A stretch of 64,000 bases of DNA from positions 2,294,001 to 2,358,000 of the forward strand of contig NZ_CP102512.1 of the NCBI RefSeq assembly GCF_024612015.1. The letters are read 5' to 3'. Each line of letters starts with the position of its first letter. The stretch's first letter is position 1. The position numbers and the translations under genes were made by a program. The notes under the pieces were generated by a model that saw only the letters and a program-made list of their open reading frames with translations, searched no databases and was not told the DNA's origin. Positions 35,723-44,661 of the stretch are shown here, piece by piece. Source of the stretch: Streptomyces sp. CA-210063. Lineage in GTDB: Bacteria > Actinomycetota > Actinomycetes > Streptomycetales > Streptomycetaceae.

Positions 35723-37023
35723 GCCCGTCCTCCTGCGAACTCCTTCACGGAGGCGATGACGTAGTCGAGCATCTCGTCGGTCAGCGCCGGGTAGACGCCG
35801 ATCCAGAAGGTCTGCTCGGTGATGATGTCGCTGTTGGTGAGCTCGCCGACGACACGGTGCCGCTGACCGATGTAGGCCGGGTGCCGGGTGAGGTTGCCGG
35901 CGAACAGACGGCGGGTGCCGATCTTGCGGTTCTCCAGGAAGTCGACCAGGGCGGCCCGGGTGAAGGGCGCGTCGGGTGCGATCGTCAGGGCGAATCCGAA
36001 CCAGCTCGGGTCACTGCGCTCGGTGGCCTCGGGCAGGATCAGGTGCGGTAGGCCGTCCAGTCCGTCCCGCAGCCGACGCCAGTTGCGACGGCGGGCGGCG
36101 CAGAATTCGTCGATCTTGTCGAGCTGGGTCAGGCCCAGCGCCGCCTGGATGTCGGTGGCCTTCATGTTGTAGCCGACGTGACTGAAGATGTACTTGTGGT
36201 CGTAGCCCTCGGGGAGGGTGCCCATCTGGTACTGGAAGCGCTTGAGGCACTTGTTGGTCTCGCCCGGCTCGCACCAGCAGTCACGCCCCCAGTCGCGCAG
36301 CGACTCCACGATGCGCGCGAGCGCCAGGTTGGAGGTCAGCACGCAGCCGCCCTCCCCCATCGTCAGATGATGGGCGGGGTAGAAGCTCACGGTCGTGATG
36401 TCGCCGAAGGTGCCGGTGTTCCGCCCGTCGTAGGTGGAGCCGACGGCGTCACAGTTGTCCTCGATCAGGAACAGGTCGTGTTCTTGGGCGAGCTGCGCGA
36501 TCTCGGTGGCCTCGAAGGGGTTGCCGAGGGCGTGGGCGATCATGATGGCCCGCGTTCTCGGTCCGATGGCCTGTGCGACCCGGTCCGCCGTGGTGTTGTA
36601 GGTGGCGAGGTCCACATCGACGAAGACCGGGACGAGCCCGTTCTGGATGATCGGGTTGACCGTGGTGGGAAAGCCCGCGGCCACCGTGATCACCTCGTCT
36701 CCCGGGCGTAGCCTGCGGTCCTCCAGCAGGTGGGAGGTGAACGCCGTCAGTGCCAGGAGGTTCGCCGAGGAACCGGAGTTGACCAGATGTGCCTTGCGCA
36801 GCCCGAGCGTGCGGGCGAACCGGGACTCGAACTTCCGTGAGCTCGGACCTGCCGCGATGCGCATCTCGAGCGCCGCCTCGACCAGGGCCGTGCGGTCCCG
36901 CTCGTCGAGTACCGCGCCGGCGGGCCAGATCTCGGTGGTTCCGGGGACGAAGGGCCCTGTCTCCTGAAGTTCATGATGCAACTTCACGGTCTCGTCGAGG
37001 ATGAGTCCCTTGTGCACGTTCAT
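35719..37023 (-). CDS. NDP-4-keto-6-deoxyhexose 3-dehydrase (PMP/[2Fe-2S], SpnQ/RfbH-like)
   Basis: 434 residues, overlapping genes at both ends by 4 bp. It has the aminotransferase fold, but the PLP lysine is replaced by His (SFYPAHHLTMGEGG), the mark of E1-type 3-dehydrases that use PMP. CWCEPGETNKC provides the cysteines of a [2Fe-2S] cluster. It removes the C3 hydroxyl to give a 2,3,6-trideoxy-4-keto sugar, the substrate of the SpnR-like aminotransferase. It needs electrons from ferredoxin/flavodoxin reductases, none of which are in the window. Confidence 0.92.
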   Translation of the reverse strand: MNVHKGLILDETVKLHHELQETGPFVPGTTEIWPAGAVLDERDRTALVEAALEMRIAAGPSSRKFESRFARTLGLRKAHLVNSGSSANLLALTAFTSHLLEDRRLRPGDEVITVAAGFPTTVNPIIQNGLVPVFVDVDLATYNTTADRVAQAIGPRTRAIMIAHALGNPFEATEIAQLAQEHDLFLIEDNCDAVGSTYDGRNTGTFGDITTVSFYPAHHLTMGEGGCVLTSNLALARIVESLRDWGRDCWCEPGETNKCLKRFQYQMGTLPEGYDHKYIFSHVGYNMKATDIQAALGLTQLDKIDEFCAARRRNWRRLRDGLDGLPHLILPEATERSDPSWFGFALTIAPDAPFTRAALVDFLENRKIGTRRLFAGNLTRHPAYIGQRHRVVGELTNSDIITEQTFWIGVYPALTDEMLDYVIASVKEFAGGRA

Positions 37024-38030
37024 CGGGTGCTTCCTTCCCGGCTCTGTCGACCGACGTGGTCATTGCGGTGCTTCACGGGCTTCCACCAGTCGGGGTTGTC
37101 GCGGTACCAGGCGACGGTGTCGGCCAAACCCTGCTCGAACGAGACCCGTGGGGTGTAGCCGAGTTCCTCCCGGATCTTGGTCTCGTCCAGGGAGTAGCGC
37201 AGGTCGTGCCCCTTGCGGTCGGCGACCCTGCGGATCATGGACTCGTCCGCGCCGCACAGGTCGAGCAGTCGTCGGGTGATGTCCACGTTCGTCCGCTCGT
37301 TGCCTCCGCCGACGTTGTAGACCTCGCCGGGCCGTCCCCCGTCCAGGACCAGGGCGATGGCCCGGCAGTGGTCGTCGACGTGCAGCCACTCCCGGATGTT
37401 GCGCCCGTCGCCGTAGAGCGGGACCCGCTCGCCCTCCAGCAGGTTGGTGACGAAGAGCGGTATGAGTTTCTCCGGGTGCTGATACGGCCCGTAGTTGTTG
37501 GAGCATCGGGTGATCGACACGCTGAGGCCGTGGGTTCGCCAGTACGCACGGGCGATCAGGTCGGACGCGGCCTTGGACGCGGCGTAGGGCGAGTTGGGCA
37601 GCAGGGGCCATTCCTCGGTCCACGAGCCCTCGGTGATCGATCCGTACACCTCGTCCGTCGAGACATGGACGAAACGGTGGATGCCCGTGGCGGCACAGGC
37701 GTCCAGCAGGGTCTGCGTCCCCATCACGTTGGTTCGGACGAACTCCGCCGCCGAGAGCACGGATCGGTCCACGTGCGATTCGGCGGCGAAATGGACGACC
37801 GCGTCATGCCCGGGCAGCAGCTCGTGCAGCAACCGGTGGTCGCACACATCGCCCTGCACGAAGTCCAGACGAGCATGGGAGCGGGGGAGGTTGGCGCGGT
37901 TCCCGGCATAGGTGAGCTTGTCGAGAACGGTCACTCTGGTGTGCTCATGGCCCGCGTAGCCGCCGTCCAGCGCAGTGCGGACGAAATGCGAGCCGATGAA
38001 GCCGGCCCCTCCGGTGACCAGGAGCCTCAT
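37020..38030 (-). CDS. dTDP-glucose 4,6-dehydratase
   Basis: 336 residues; ATG at 38030 after AGGTGG; upstream frame extensions lack a site. RLLVTGGAGFIGSHFVRTAL is the NAD site, VSTDEVYGSI carries the Asp/Glu acid-base pair, and YAASKAASDL the Tyr-Lys couple. It forms TDP-4-keto-6-deoxyglucose, the common entry to deoxysugars. The nucleotidyltransferase that would supply TDP-glucose is not in this window and may be shared with primary metabolism. First gene of the overlapping sugar cassette, 233 bp after the ACP. Confidence 0.95.
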   Translation of the reverse strand: MRLLVTGGAGFIGSHFVRTALDGGYAGHEHTRVTVLDKLTYAGNRANLPRSHARLDFVQGDVCDHRLLHELLPGHDAVVHFAAESHVDRSVLSAAEFVRTNVMGTQTLLDACAATGIHRFVHVSTDEVYGSITEGSWTEEWPLLPNSPYAASKAASDLIARAYWRTHGLSVSITRCSNNYGPYQHPEKLIPLFVTNLLEGERVPLYGDGRNIREWLHVDDHCRAIALVLDGGRPGEVYNVGGGNERTNVDITRRLLDLCGADESMIRRVADRKGHDLRYSLDETKIREELGYTPRVSFEQGLADTVAWYRDNPDWWKPVKHRNDHVGRQSREGSTR

Positions 38031-38263
38031 GCCACCACCTGGGCGCGCGTGTGGTCGACGACGGACTGCGTCATGGTGTCTTCTCCTCGTGATGTCGCTC
38101 GGCACGGCTGTCGCCTCGGACCCGGGGACAAGGAAATCGCGGGCGGATCGCAAGCCGGTCGTGGCGCGAACGAGCGACCGTGGGCCGGGGCCGGGTGGGC
38201 CGCGCCCGCGTGAGCGGCCCCGCGACGCAGGCAGGGACGCGGAGCCGCTCACGTCATCGGGGC

Positions 38264-38533
38264 TCAGGCGCCGGCGACCGCCCTGAGACTCCTGTTCACG
38301 GCGGAGACAAGAGCACGGGGGGTGCGATTGTCACTGAAGACCTCGTCGTCCAGCGCGATTCCGTACTCACGCTCGATGCGCCCGCCCGTCTCCAACAGGG
38401 CCAGCGAGTCGTACCCCAGATCGTCGAATGCGGTGTCGAGTATCTCGCCGCCGAGATCGCTGCTCTCATCGACACCCGCCCCGGCGAGGAGGATGCGTTT
38501 GAGATCGTCGATGGTGAACTCATTCTGGGACAA
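38264..38533 (-). CDS. Type II PKS acyl carrier protein
   Basis: 89 residues from a TTG start at 38533, placed after GGATCC with AAGGA; the longer frame to 38581 adds a basic, unconserved leader. FTIDDLKRILLAGAG opens helix 1, and Ser43 in DDLGYDSLALLE is the phosphopantetheine site. This is the only ACP I can find, 117 bp after CLF2. Set 1 has none, so both ketosynthase pairs must share it or recruit another ACP. Confidence 0.93.
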   Translation of the reverse strand: MSQNEFTIDDLKRILLAGAGVDESSDLGGEILDTAFDDLGYDSLALLETGGRIEREYGIALDDEVFSDNRTPRALVSAVNRSLRAVAGA

Positions 38534-38650
38534 GATGGATCCTTTCTTCGGTCTTCCGTACCTCGGGGAGTTCCGGGGCACGGGGCCTTGGGTCCTCGGT
38601 CCATGCGTCCGAAGGCATGTGACGAGCGCTCGGGCGGGATCCCGGGACAG

Positions 38651-39868
38651 TCAGTCGACGGCCTTGAGGACGACTGCGGAGTTGAACCCTCCGTATCCAC
38701 GGGCCAGTACGAGAGCGGTGCGCACCGACAGGGGTCGCGCTCGTCCGGTCACGAGATCGAGGGCGTACTCCGACGAAAGCTCCACATTCGTGGTGGGCGG
38801 GATCAGCCCCTCCCGCATGGCGAGCAGCGCGGCCACGACGTCGACCGGCGCGCCGCCCGCGGAGAGACGGCCGATCATCGTCTTGGGCGCGGTGACCGGC
38901 ACTCCGCGGGGACCGAACACCGCCGTGATCGCATCGGCCTCTTCGCGGTCGGACCGCTTGGTCCCTGCGGCGTCCGCGAACACCACGTCGACCTCTCCCG
39001 GGTGAGAACCGGCATCCGCGAGAGCGATCTCGACGGCCCTGCGCAGGCCAGGTGCGCGACCGCTGCCCGGACGGGGGTCCAAGGTCGAGCCATGGCCGGC
39101 GATCCGGCCGTAGAGAGTTCTTGCTCCCCGTGCGCGGGCCGCCCGCTCGTCCTCGATGATCATCAGCGCGCCCCCTTCGCCGGGGACGCACCCGCGCGCC
39201 GCGCTGTCGAACGGCAGATACGCCCGCCCGGGTTCGTCGCTGGTGGACAACAGGCTGGTGGACAGCCGGGCCGCCCACCCCCAGGAGCACACCGACGCCT
39301 CCACGCCACCGGTGAAGACCACCTTGCCGCCCCGACGGATCTGTCGCCGGGCATGGCCGAGCGCGTCGAGACCGCCGGCCTGGTCACCGATGAGCGCGTC
39401 GGCGGGCCCTCGCAGACCGTGGCGCACCGAGATCTGACCGCTGTTCACGGCGTAGAACCAGGCGAAGGACTGGTAGGCGCTGACGTGGGTGCCGCCCTCG
39501 CTCCACAGTTTGCGCAGTTCGTTCTGCCCGAACTCGGTGCCGCCCGAGGCGACGGCCGTGACGACACCCCTGTCGTACGGGGGGATCTCGTCCAGTTCCA
39601 CCCCGGCATCGGTGAGGGCCTGATCCGCCGCGACCAGCGCGATCTGCGTCATACGGTCCGTCTGAGGGATGAGCCTGCCGGGCAGATGCTCTGCCGGGTC
39701 GAAGCCCTGGATCTCCCCCGCCAGCCGCGCCGGGTGCAGCGAGGCGTCGAAGCGCGTGACGGGGCCGATCGCATTCCTGCCGGTTCGGATGGCGGCCCAG
39801 AAGTCCTTCACCCCGGCGCCGTTCGGTGCGACGACTCCGATCCCGGTGACGACGGCGCCGGCACTCAC
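38651..39868 (-). CDS. Type II PKS chain-length factor (KS-beta), set 2
   Basis: 405 residues. GTG at 39868 overlaps the KS-alpha2 stop (GTGA) and places [15 protein letters not shown] at the N-terminus. Gln163 (GDQAGGLDAL) replaces the catalytic Cys. The gate segment is GTEFGQNEL (T111, G114, L118), differing from CLF1 at the first position (Phe to Thr) and from the octaketide Act CLF at all three. It pairs with KS-alpha2 and precedes the ACP. The two CLFs share the SAYQSFAWFYAVN region but diverge elsewhere, so they are not a recent duplication. Confidence 0.92.
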   Translation of the reverse strand: MSAGAVVTGIGVVAPNGAGVKDFWAAIRTGRNAIGPVTRFDASLHPARLAGEIQGFDPAEHLPGRLIPQTDRMTQIALVAADQALTDAGVELDEIPPYDRGVVTAVASGGTEFGQNELRKLWSEGGTHVSAYQSFAWFYAVNSGQISVRHGLRGPADALIGDQAGGLDALGHARRQIRRGGKVVFTGGVEASVCSWGWAARLSTSLLSTSDEPGRAYLPFDSAARGCVPGEGGALMIIEDERAARARGARTLYGRIAGHGSTLDPRPGSGRAPGLRRAVEIALADAGSHPGEVDVVFADAAGTKRSDREEADAITAVFGPRGVPVTAPKTMIGRLSAGGAPVDVVAALLAMREGLIPPTTNVELSSEYALDLVTGRARPLSVRTALVLARGYGGFNSAVVLKAVD

Positions 39869-41133
39869 GCCCCGCTCCTCTCGGGCCGCGCCAGTGCCAT
39901 GGCACTCTGAAATCCGCCGAATCCGCTGGCGACCGTCAGGACGGCGTCCGTGCGATGCTCGCGCGCCACGCGCGGCACGTAGTCGAGATCGCACTGCTCG
40001 TCGGGAGCGTGCAAGTTGGCGGTCGGCGGCACCACGTGGTGCCTCATCGCCAGCAGGCACGCGGCGATCTCCAGGGAACCGGCCGAGCCCATCGAGTGCC
40101 CGATCATCGACTTGATGGAGCTGACCGGGACACGGTAGGCATGCTCACCCAAAGCCCTTTTGTACGCCTCGGTCTCGTGACGGTCGTTCAGTTTCGTGCC
40201 GGAGCCGTGCGCGCTGATGTAGTCGAGGTCCGTGGTGTTCAGCCGTGCCTCGACCAGCGCCACCCGGATGGCCTCGGCCAACTCGCGACCGTCGGGGCGC
40301 AGGCCCGTCATGTGGAAGGCGTTGCTGCGGGAGGCGTACCCGGCGACCTCGGCGTAGACGCGCGCCCCACGCCGACGAGCACCTCCGAGGTCCTCCAGCA
40401 CGAAAAGTGCCGCGCCCTCGCCCAGCACGAAGCCGCTGCGGGAGACGTCGAAGGGGCGGGACGCCGTTTCCGGTTCCTCGTTGTGCGGGGTGGTCGCCCG
40501 GACCGCGTCGAAAGCCGCCATGGCGATGGGCGAAATGGGGGCATCCGTTGCTCCGGCGACCATGACGTCCGCACTGCTCTCGCGGATCAGTTCGACCGCG
40601 TGGGCGACCGCGTCGATCCCGGCGGTGCAGCCGTTCGCGACGACGGTCGCGGGACCTTCGGCGCCGACGGCCCAGGCCACCTCGGCCGCGAACGAACTGG
40701 GCACGAACTGGTCGTACAGGTGGGGCACCGCGTAGGCGGGGTCCACGTCCGCCAACCGGCCGTCATCGCTCATCGCGCGGTACGCGGCGTCCAGCCCGGC
40801 AATGGCTCCACCTGCGGTACCGACGACCACACCCGTCCGATACGGATCGGGAACCGCCGGTCCCAGCCCGCTGTCCGCGAGTGCCTGCCGTGCCGCGACC
40901 ACACCGAACTGCGCGGCGCGGCCCAGACGACGGCACTCCCGCGGAGTGAGCCCGTGCGTCTCCGGGTCGAAGTCGATCTCGGCCGCCACTCTGGAGCGAA
41001 AGGGGGAAGGGTCGAACAGTGTGATCCTCCGCGTGGCCGTACGACCCTCGCTGAGGAGGTCCCAGAAGCTCCCGACGTCCTTGCCACCGGGTGCCACAAC
41101 CCCCACACCCGTGATCACCACACGGCGAGCCAT
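39865..41133 (-). CDS. Type II PKS ketosynthase (KS-alpha), set 2
   Basis: 422 residues; ATG at 41133 with GAAAGGAAGG upstream. Cys169 in VANGCTAGID, His309 in ISAHGSGTK and His346 in MIGHSMG are intact, so it is a competent ketosynthase. Where KS-alpha1 has [10 protein letters not shown] this protein has VANGCTAGID, and many other positions differ, suggesting a separate ancestry. It is followed by CLF2, the ACP and the deoxysugar genes on one strand. The acyl-CoA carboxylase gene lies 235 bp upstream. Confidence 0.95.
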   Translation of the reverse strand: MARRVVITGVGVVAPGGKDVGSFWDLLSEGRTATRRITLFDPSPFRSRVAAEIDFDPETHGLTPRECRRLGRAAQFGVVAARQALADSGLGPAVPDPYRTGVVVGTAGGAIAGLDAAYRAMSDDGRLADVDPAYAVPHLYDQFVPSSFAAEVAWAVGAEGPATVVANGCTAGIDAVAHAVELIRESSADVMVAGATDAPISPIAMAAFDAVRATTPHNEEPETASRPFDVSRSGFVLGEGAALFVLEDLGGARRRGARVYAEVAGYASRSNAFHMTGLRPDGRELAEAIRVALVEARLNTTDLDYISAHGSGTKLNDRHETEAYKRALGEHAYRVPVSSIKSMIGHSMGSAGSLEIAACLLAMRHHVVPPTANLHAPDEQCDLDYVPRVAREHRTDAVLTVASGFGGFQSAMALARPERSGA

Positions 41134-41368
41134 GCGCGATGCCTTCCTTTCATACGTCTGTGATGCGCTTGTCCTGTTCGGCGGCGATCGGAGCGGTGTC
41201 CTGGCCGAGGTCGGCTGCCCGGACTGTCGGCCGGTCGTCCGGCCAGGCATCCTCCGGGATGCGGCATGTCTTCCCTCTCTCCCTGAGCAGCCCGTGGGCG
41301 GCTGCTTGATGGCACCCGGCCATGCGGCTGTCCACCGAGGGCGCGGCGTGCGCGGTACGGCGCGTGGG

Positions 41369-43144
41369 TCAGTCCTTGATTTCGCAGATGGCCGCGCCGG
41401 AGGTGATGGAGGCGCCGACCTCCGCGCTGAGGCCCTTGATGGTGCCGGAGCGGTGGGCGTTGAGGGGCTGTTCCATCTTCATGGCTTCGAGGACGACGAC
41501 GAGGTCGCCCTCGTTGACCTCCTGGCCCTCTTCGACGGCGACCTTGACGATGGTGCCCTGCATGGGGGAGGCGAGGGTGTCGCCGGAGGCGACCGGGCCG
41601 GACTTCTTGGCCGCGCGGCGCTTGGGCTTGGCGCCCGCCGCGAGGCCGGTGCGGGCCAGGGTCATGCCGAGGGCGGAGGGGAGGGAGACCTCCAGGCGCT
41701 TGCCGCCGACCTCGACGACGATCGTCTCGCGGTCCGACTCGTCCTCGGCCTCGGCGGTGTCCGTGGGGGCCACGAAGGGCTTGATCTCGTTGACGAACTC
41801 CGTCTCGATCCAGCGGGTGTGGACCGTGAAGGGCTCCGTGGATCCGGTGAGTTCGGGGGCGAACGCCGGGTCGGTGACCACCGCGCGGTGGAAGGGGATC
41901 GCCGTGGCCATGCCCCCGACCTGGAACTCCTCCAGGGCGCGGGCCGCGCGCTGCAGCGCCTGCTGCCGGGTGGCGCCGGTGACGATCAGCTTGGCCAGGA
42001 GGGAGTCCCAGGCCGGGCCGATCACACTGCCGGACTCCACGCCCGCGTCCAGGCGGACACCGGGGCCGGCGGGCGGGGTGAACGTGGTGACCGTGCCGGG
42101 GGCAGGGAGGAAGCCCCGGCCCGGGTCCTCGCCGTTGATGCGGAACTCCAGGGAGTGGCCGCGCAGCGGCGGGTCGTCGTAGCCCAGCTCCTCGCCGTCG
42201 GCGATGCGGAACATCTCGCGGACCAGGTCGATGCCGGTGACCTCCTCGGTGACCGGGTGCTCCACCTGGAGGCGGGTGTTGACCTCCAGGAAGGAGATCG
42301 TGCCGTCGGTGCCGACCAGGAACTCCACCGTGCCGGCGCCGACGTAGCCGGCCTCCTTGAGGATGGCCTTCGACGCCGCGTACAGCTCGGCGTTCTGCGC
42401 CGTGGAGAGGAACGGCGCCGGGGCCTCCTCCACCAGCTTCTGGTGGCGGCGCTGCAGGGAGCAGTCACGGGTGGAGACGACGACCACGTTGCCGTGGCTG
42501 TCGGCCAGGCACTGGGTCTCCACGTGACGCGGCTTGTCCAGGTAGCGCTCCACGAAGCACTCGCCCCGGCCGAAGGCCGCCACGGCCTCGCGGACCGCGG
42601 AGTCGTACAGCTCCGGGACCTCCTCCAGGGTGCGGGCGACCTTCAGGCCGCGGCCGCCGCCGCCGAAGGCCGCCTTGATGGCGATCGGCAGACCGTGCTC
42701 CTCGGCGAACGCGACGACCTCGTCGGCGCCCGAGACCGGGTCCGGGGTGCCCGCCACGAGCGGGGCGCCCGCACGCTGGGCGATATGACGGGCCGCCACC
42801 TTGTCACCCAGGTCGCGGATCGCCTGCGGGGGCGGGCCGATCCAGATCAGATCCGCGTCCAGGACGGCCTGCGCGAACTCCGCGTTCTCCGAGAGGAAGC
42901 CGTAACCCGGGTGGATCGCGTCCGCACCGGAGTCCTTCGCGGCCTGCAACACCTTGGCGATGTCCAGGTAGCTGGTCGCCGGCGTGTCACCGCCCAGCGC
43001 GAACGCCTCGTCCGCGGCCCGCACATGCAGCGCGTCCCGGTCCGGATCGGCGTACACGGCCACGCTCGCGATCCCGGCGTCCCGGCACGCCCGGGCGACG
43101 CGGACAGCGATTTCGCCTCGGTTGGCGATCAACACCTTGCGCAC
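41369..43144 (-). CDS. Acyl-CoA carboxylase alpha subunit (biotin carboxylase + biotin carrier)
   Basis: 591 residues, ATG at 43144. Residues 1-450 are biotin carboxylase: [31 protein letters not shown] (ATP loop), [17 protein letters not shown]. The biotinoyl domain is at the end, with the biotinylated Lys in [12 protein letters not shown]. With the carboxyltransferase (55342) and epsilon subunit (56943) it forms a full acetyl/propionyl-CoA carboxylase. In this cluster it most likely raises malonyl-CoA supply for the PKS. It resembles the primary AccA2-type subunit and may be a duplicated housekeeping gene. Confidence 0.93.
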   Translation of the reverse strand: MRKVLIANRGEIAVRVARACRDAGIASVAVYADPDRDALHVRAADEAFALGGDTPATSYLDIAKVLQAAKDSGADAIHPGYGFLSENAEFAQAVLDADLIWIGPPPQAIRDLGDKVAARHIAQRAGAPLVAGTPDPVSGADEVVAFAEEHGLPIAIKAAFGGGGRGLKVARTLEEVPELYDSAVREAVAAFGRGECFVERYLDKPRHVETQCLADSHGNVVVVSTRDCSLQRRHQKLVEEAPAPFLSTAQNAELYAASKAILKEAGYVGAGTVEFLVGTDGTISFLEVNTRLQVEHPVTEEVTGIDLVREMFRIADGEELGYDDPPLRGHSLEFRINGEDPGRGFLPAPGTVTTFTPPAGPGVRLDAGVESGSVIGPAWDSLLAKLIVTGATRQQALQRAARALEEFQVGGMATAIPFHRAVVTDPAFAPELTGSTEPFTVHTRWIETEFVNEIKPFVAPTDTAEAEDESDRETIVVEVGGKRLEVSLPSALGMTLARTGLAAGAKPKRRAAKKSGPVASGDTLASPMQGTIVKVAVEEGQEVNEGDLVVVLEAMKMEQPLNAHRSGTIKGLSAEVGASITSGAAICEIKD

Positions 43145-43432
43145 GACCGAGCCTTCCTTCTCTTCGCGGAGGAATTTCGAGACGCCGCACCGGATCGTGA
43201 TCCGAGGGATTCGGCCCAGGGCAGGGCGGAAGCTCTCGTTCAGGGTGGTGGGGCAGTTACCACAACACCGGTCACGCCGCGCCGACCGACTGTCGGATGC
43301 ATGCCTTGAGCGTGTCTCGAGTTGCGCATGACACAGGGCCGCGCCGCGCGAGTGTCAATTCCACCTCGCTGCGGCGCTCGCCCTGGTGCGGGGGCACGAT
43401 CTATTCCTTCACTTGGTCCAGAGGCAACGGGC

Positions 43433-44191
43433 TCACCCCTGGGCGAAGCGGAATCCAACTCCCCTGATGGTGACGATCCAGTTCGCGCCGATCTTGTTGC
43501 GGAGCGTACTGATGTGTGTGTCGACGGTCCTGCGGGACCAGGAATCACCCCAGACCCGCTGCATCAACACTTTCCGCGGGACCACGGTGTCGGGATGGGA
43601 AGCGAGCAGATAGAGCACGTCGAACTCTTTGCGGGTGGTCTCGACGAGCTCCCCGTCGAGGCTGACCTCCCGGGCCCTCCCGTCGATCTGCAGTGGCCCG
43701 CATGTGATGGTGCCGGCGGTGATCGACGGCATCGGCCGGGCCCGCCGCATGACCGCTTCGATCCGGGCCAACAGTTCGCGGAATCCGTACGGTTTGGCCA
43801 GGTAGTCGTCCGCGCCGGCCTGCAGGCCGAGCACGCGGTCGAGTTCCGAGCCCCTGGCGGTGACGGCGATCACGGGTATCTCACTGGCGGTACGGATCCC
43901 GCGGCAGACCTCCAGCCCGTCGATGTCGGGAAGGTCCAGGTCGAGCAGGACCAGACTTGCCTCGGCGTACATCCTGAGGGCGTCCCCGCCCGTGGAGACG
44001 ATGTCCACCTCATACCCGTGCCGACGCAGCCCCTGCGCCAGGGCCTCCGCCTCGCCCGCGTTCTTCTCCACCAGCAGGACGCGCCATGCAGCGGATGACA
44101 TCGGTTCACCGAGCCGCGCCGCTTCCTCGAATCTCAACGGTTCCGCAACCAAGGACGTGTACGGCTCCAGCACAGCTACAGCACGGTTCAC
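43433..44191 (-). CDS. Atypical OmpR/PhoB-type response regulator (JadR1/Aur1P-like)
   Basis: 252 residues from GTG at 44191 (ATG at 44101 is an alternative). The receiver domain spans ~37-150 with Asp84 (VLLDLDLPDIDG) and a winged helix at ~165-250 (TRKEFDVLYLLASHPDTVVP, WGDSWSRRTVDTHISTLRNK). The usual acidic pair after beta-1 is E42-K43-N44, so Mg2+-dependent phosphorylation is doubtful. There is no kinase gene nearby. Orphan regulators of this kind activate angucycline-type clusters and can sense end product. An ARE-like operator lies ~45 bp upstream, implying butyrolactone-receptor control. Confidence 0.85.
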   Translation of the reverse strand: MNRAVAVLEPYTSLVAEPLRFEEAARLGEPMSSAAWRVLLVEKNAGEAEALAQGLRRHGYEVDIVSTGGDALRMYAEASLVLLDLDLPDIDGLEVCRGIRTASEIPVIAVTARGSELDRVLGLQAGADDYLAKPYGFRELLARIEAVMRRARPMPSITAGTITCGPLQIDGRAREVSLDGELVETTRKEFDVLYLLASHPDTVVPRKVLMQRVWGDSWSRRTVDTHISTLRNKIGANWIVTIRGVGFRFAQG

Positions 44192-44238
44192 CCTATTTCC
44201 CCCGTCAAGCTTGGTCTCCCCTACCTAACTACGGGAAA

Positions 44239-44262
44239 ATACAAACAGGCTTGCCGGTTTGT
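44239..44262. promoter_or_regulatory. ARE-like operator upstream of the OmpR-type regulator
   Basis: ATACAAACAGGCTTGCCGGT continuing TTGT: inverted ends ACAAAC (44241-44246) and GTTTGT (44257-44262). It resembles autoregulatory elements bound by gamma-butyrolactone receptors and nearly matches the box at 60229 (ATACAGACTTGCCGGTTTG). It is about 48 bp from the GTG start at 44191. Confidence 0.65.
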
Positions 44263-44661
44263 CAACGACCACCTTGATCACTTAACTGATGGCTAAATAT
44301 CCCAAATTACCCCATCCGGCGAGTCGACTCCCCCCTTCCGTCCGGCAATTGCAGCAATAAAACCCCGAATAAACAGACCGGTTGGATTTTTTTAACGAAC
44401 TCGTCACCTGGTCCACCCGGCCGGGAGTCACGGCAGGGCGGGCGGGGAGAACGAGATGGCCCTCTCCTCGCCCTTCGATGCTGGGAGGCTGCGGTCGAGA
44501 CCCTCTCAAGGAGGGCTGCGGAGACGGGCCGACCGGCAGTCGGTCGACCAGGCGTCAAGCGACGTTCAAGCCCGCCTCCGCAAGATGGTCCGCGCCGGTG
44601 AATCACCGCCAGGGCGCTCGGCCGCGCCCGGCAACGGACTGCGACGATGTGAGGGCCCTCC
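44263..44661. promoter_or_regulatory. AT-rich divergent control region with a second ARE-like box
   Basis: This stretch between the regulator (-) and methyltransferase operon (+) is unusually AT-rich around 44270-44400. AATAAACAGACCGGTTGGAT at 44367-44386 has the CAGACCGGTT core of ARE operators. It is ~275 bp from the methyltransferase ATG. The remainder (44400-44640) is GC-rich and holds no gene that I can support; GTGAGGG precedes the ATG at 44662. Confidence 0.45.

Noticed and set aside
35719..37023. Second sugar aminotransferase
   Set aside because: It has the aminotransferase fold but His replaces the PLP lysine and an Fe-S cysteine motif is present, so it is a 3-dehydrase.
38031..38263. 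Possible missing gene between ACP and 4,6-dehydratase
   Set aside because: The 233-bp gap has no frame with a ribosome-binding site or recognisable motif; it is probably a spacer with an internal promoter.
40802..43309. 835-codon plus-strand frame opposite KS-alpha2 and the carboxylase alpha subunit
   Set aside because: It spans two real minus-strand genes and their spacer and has no recognisable domain.
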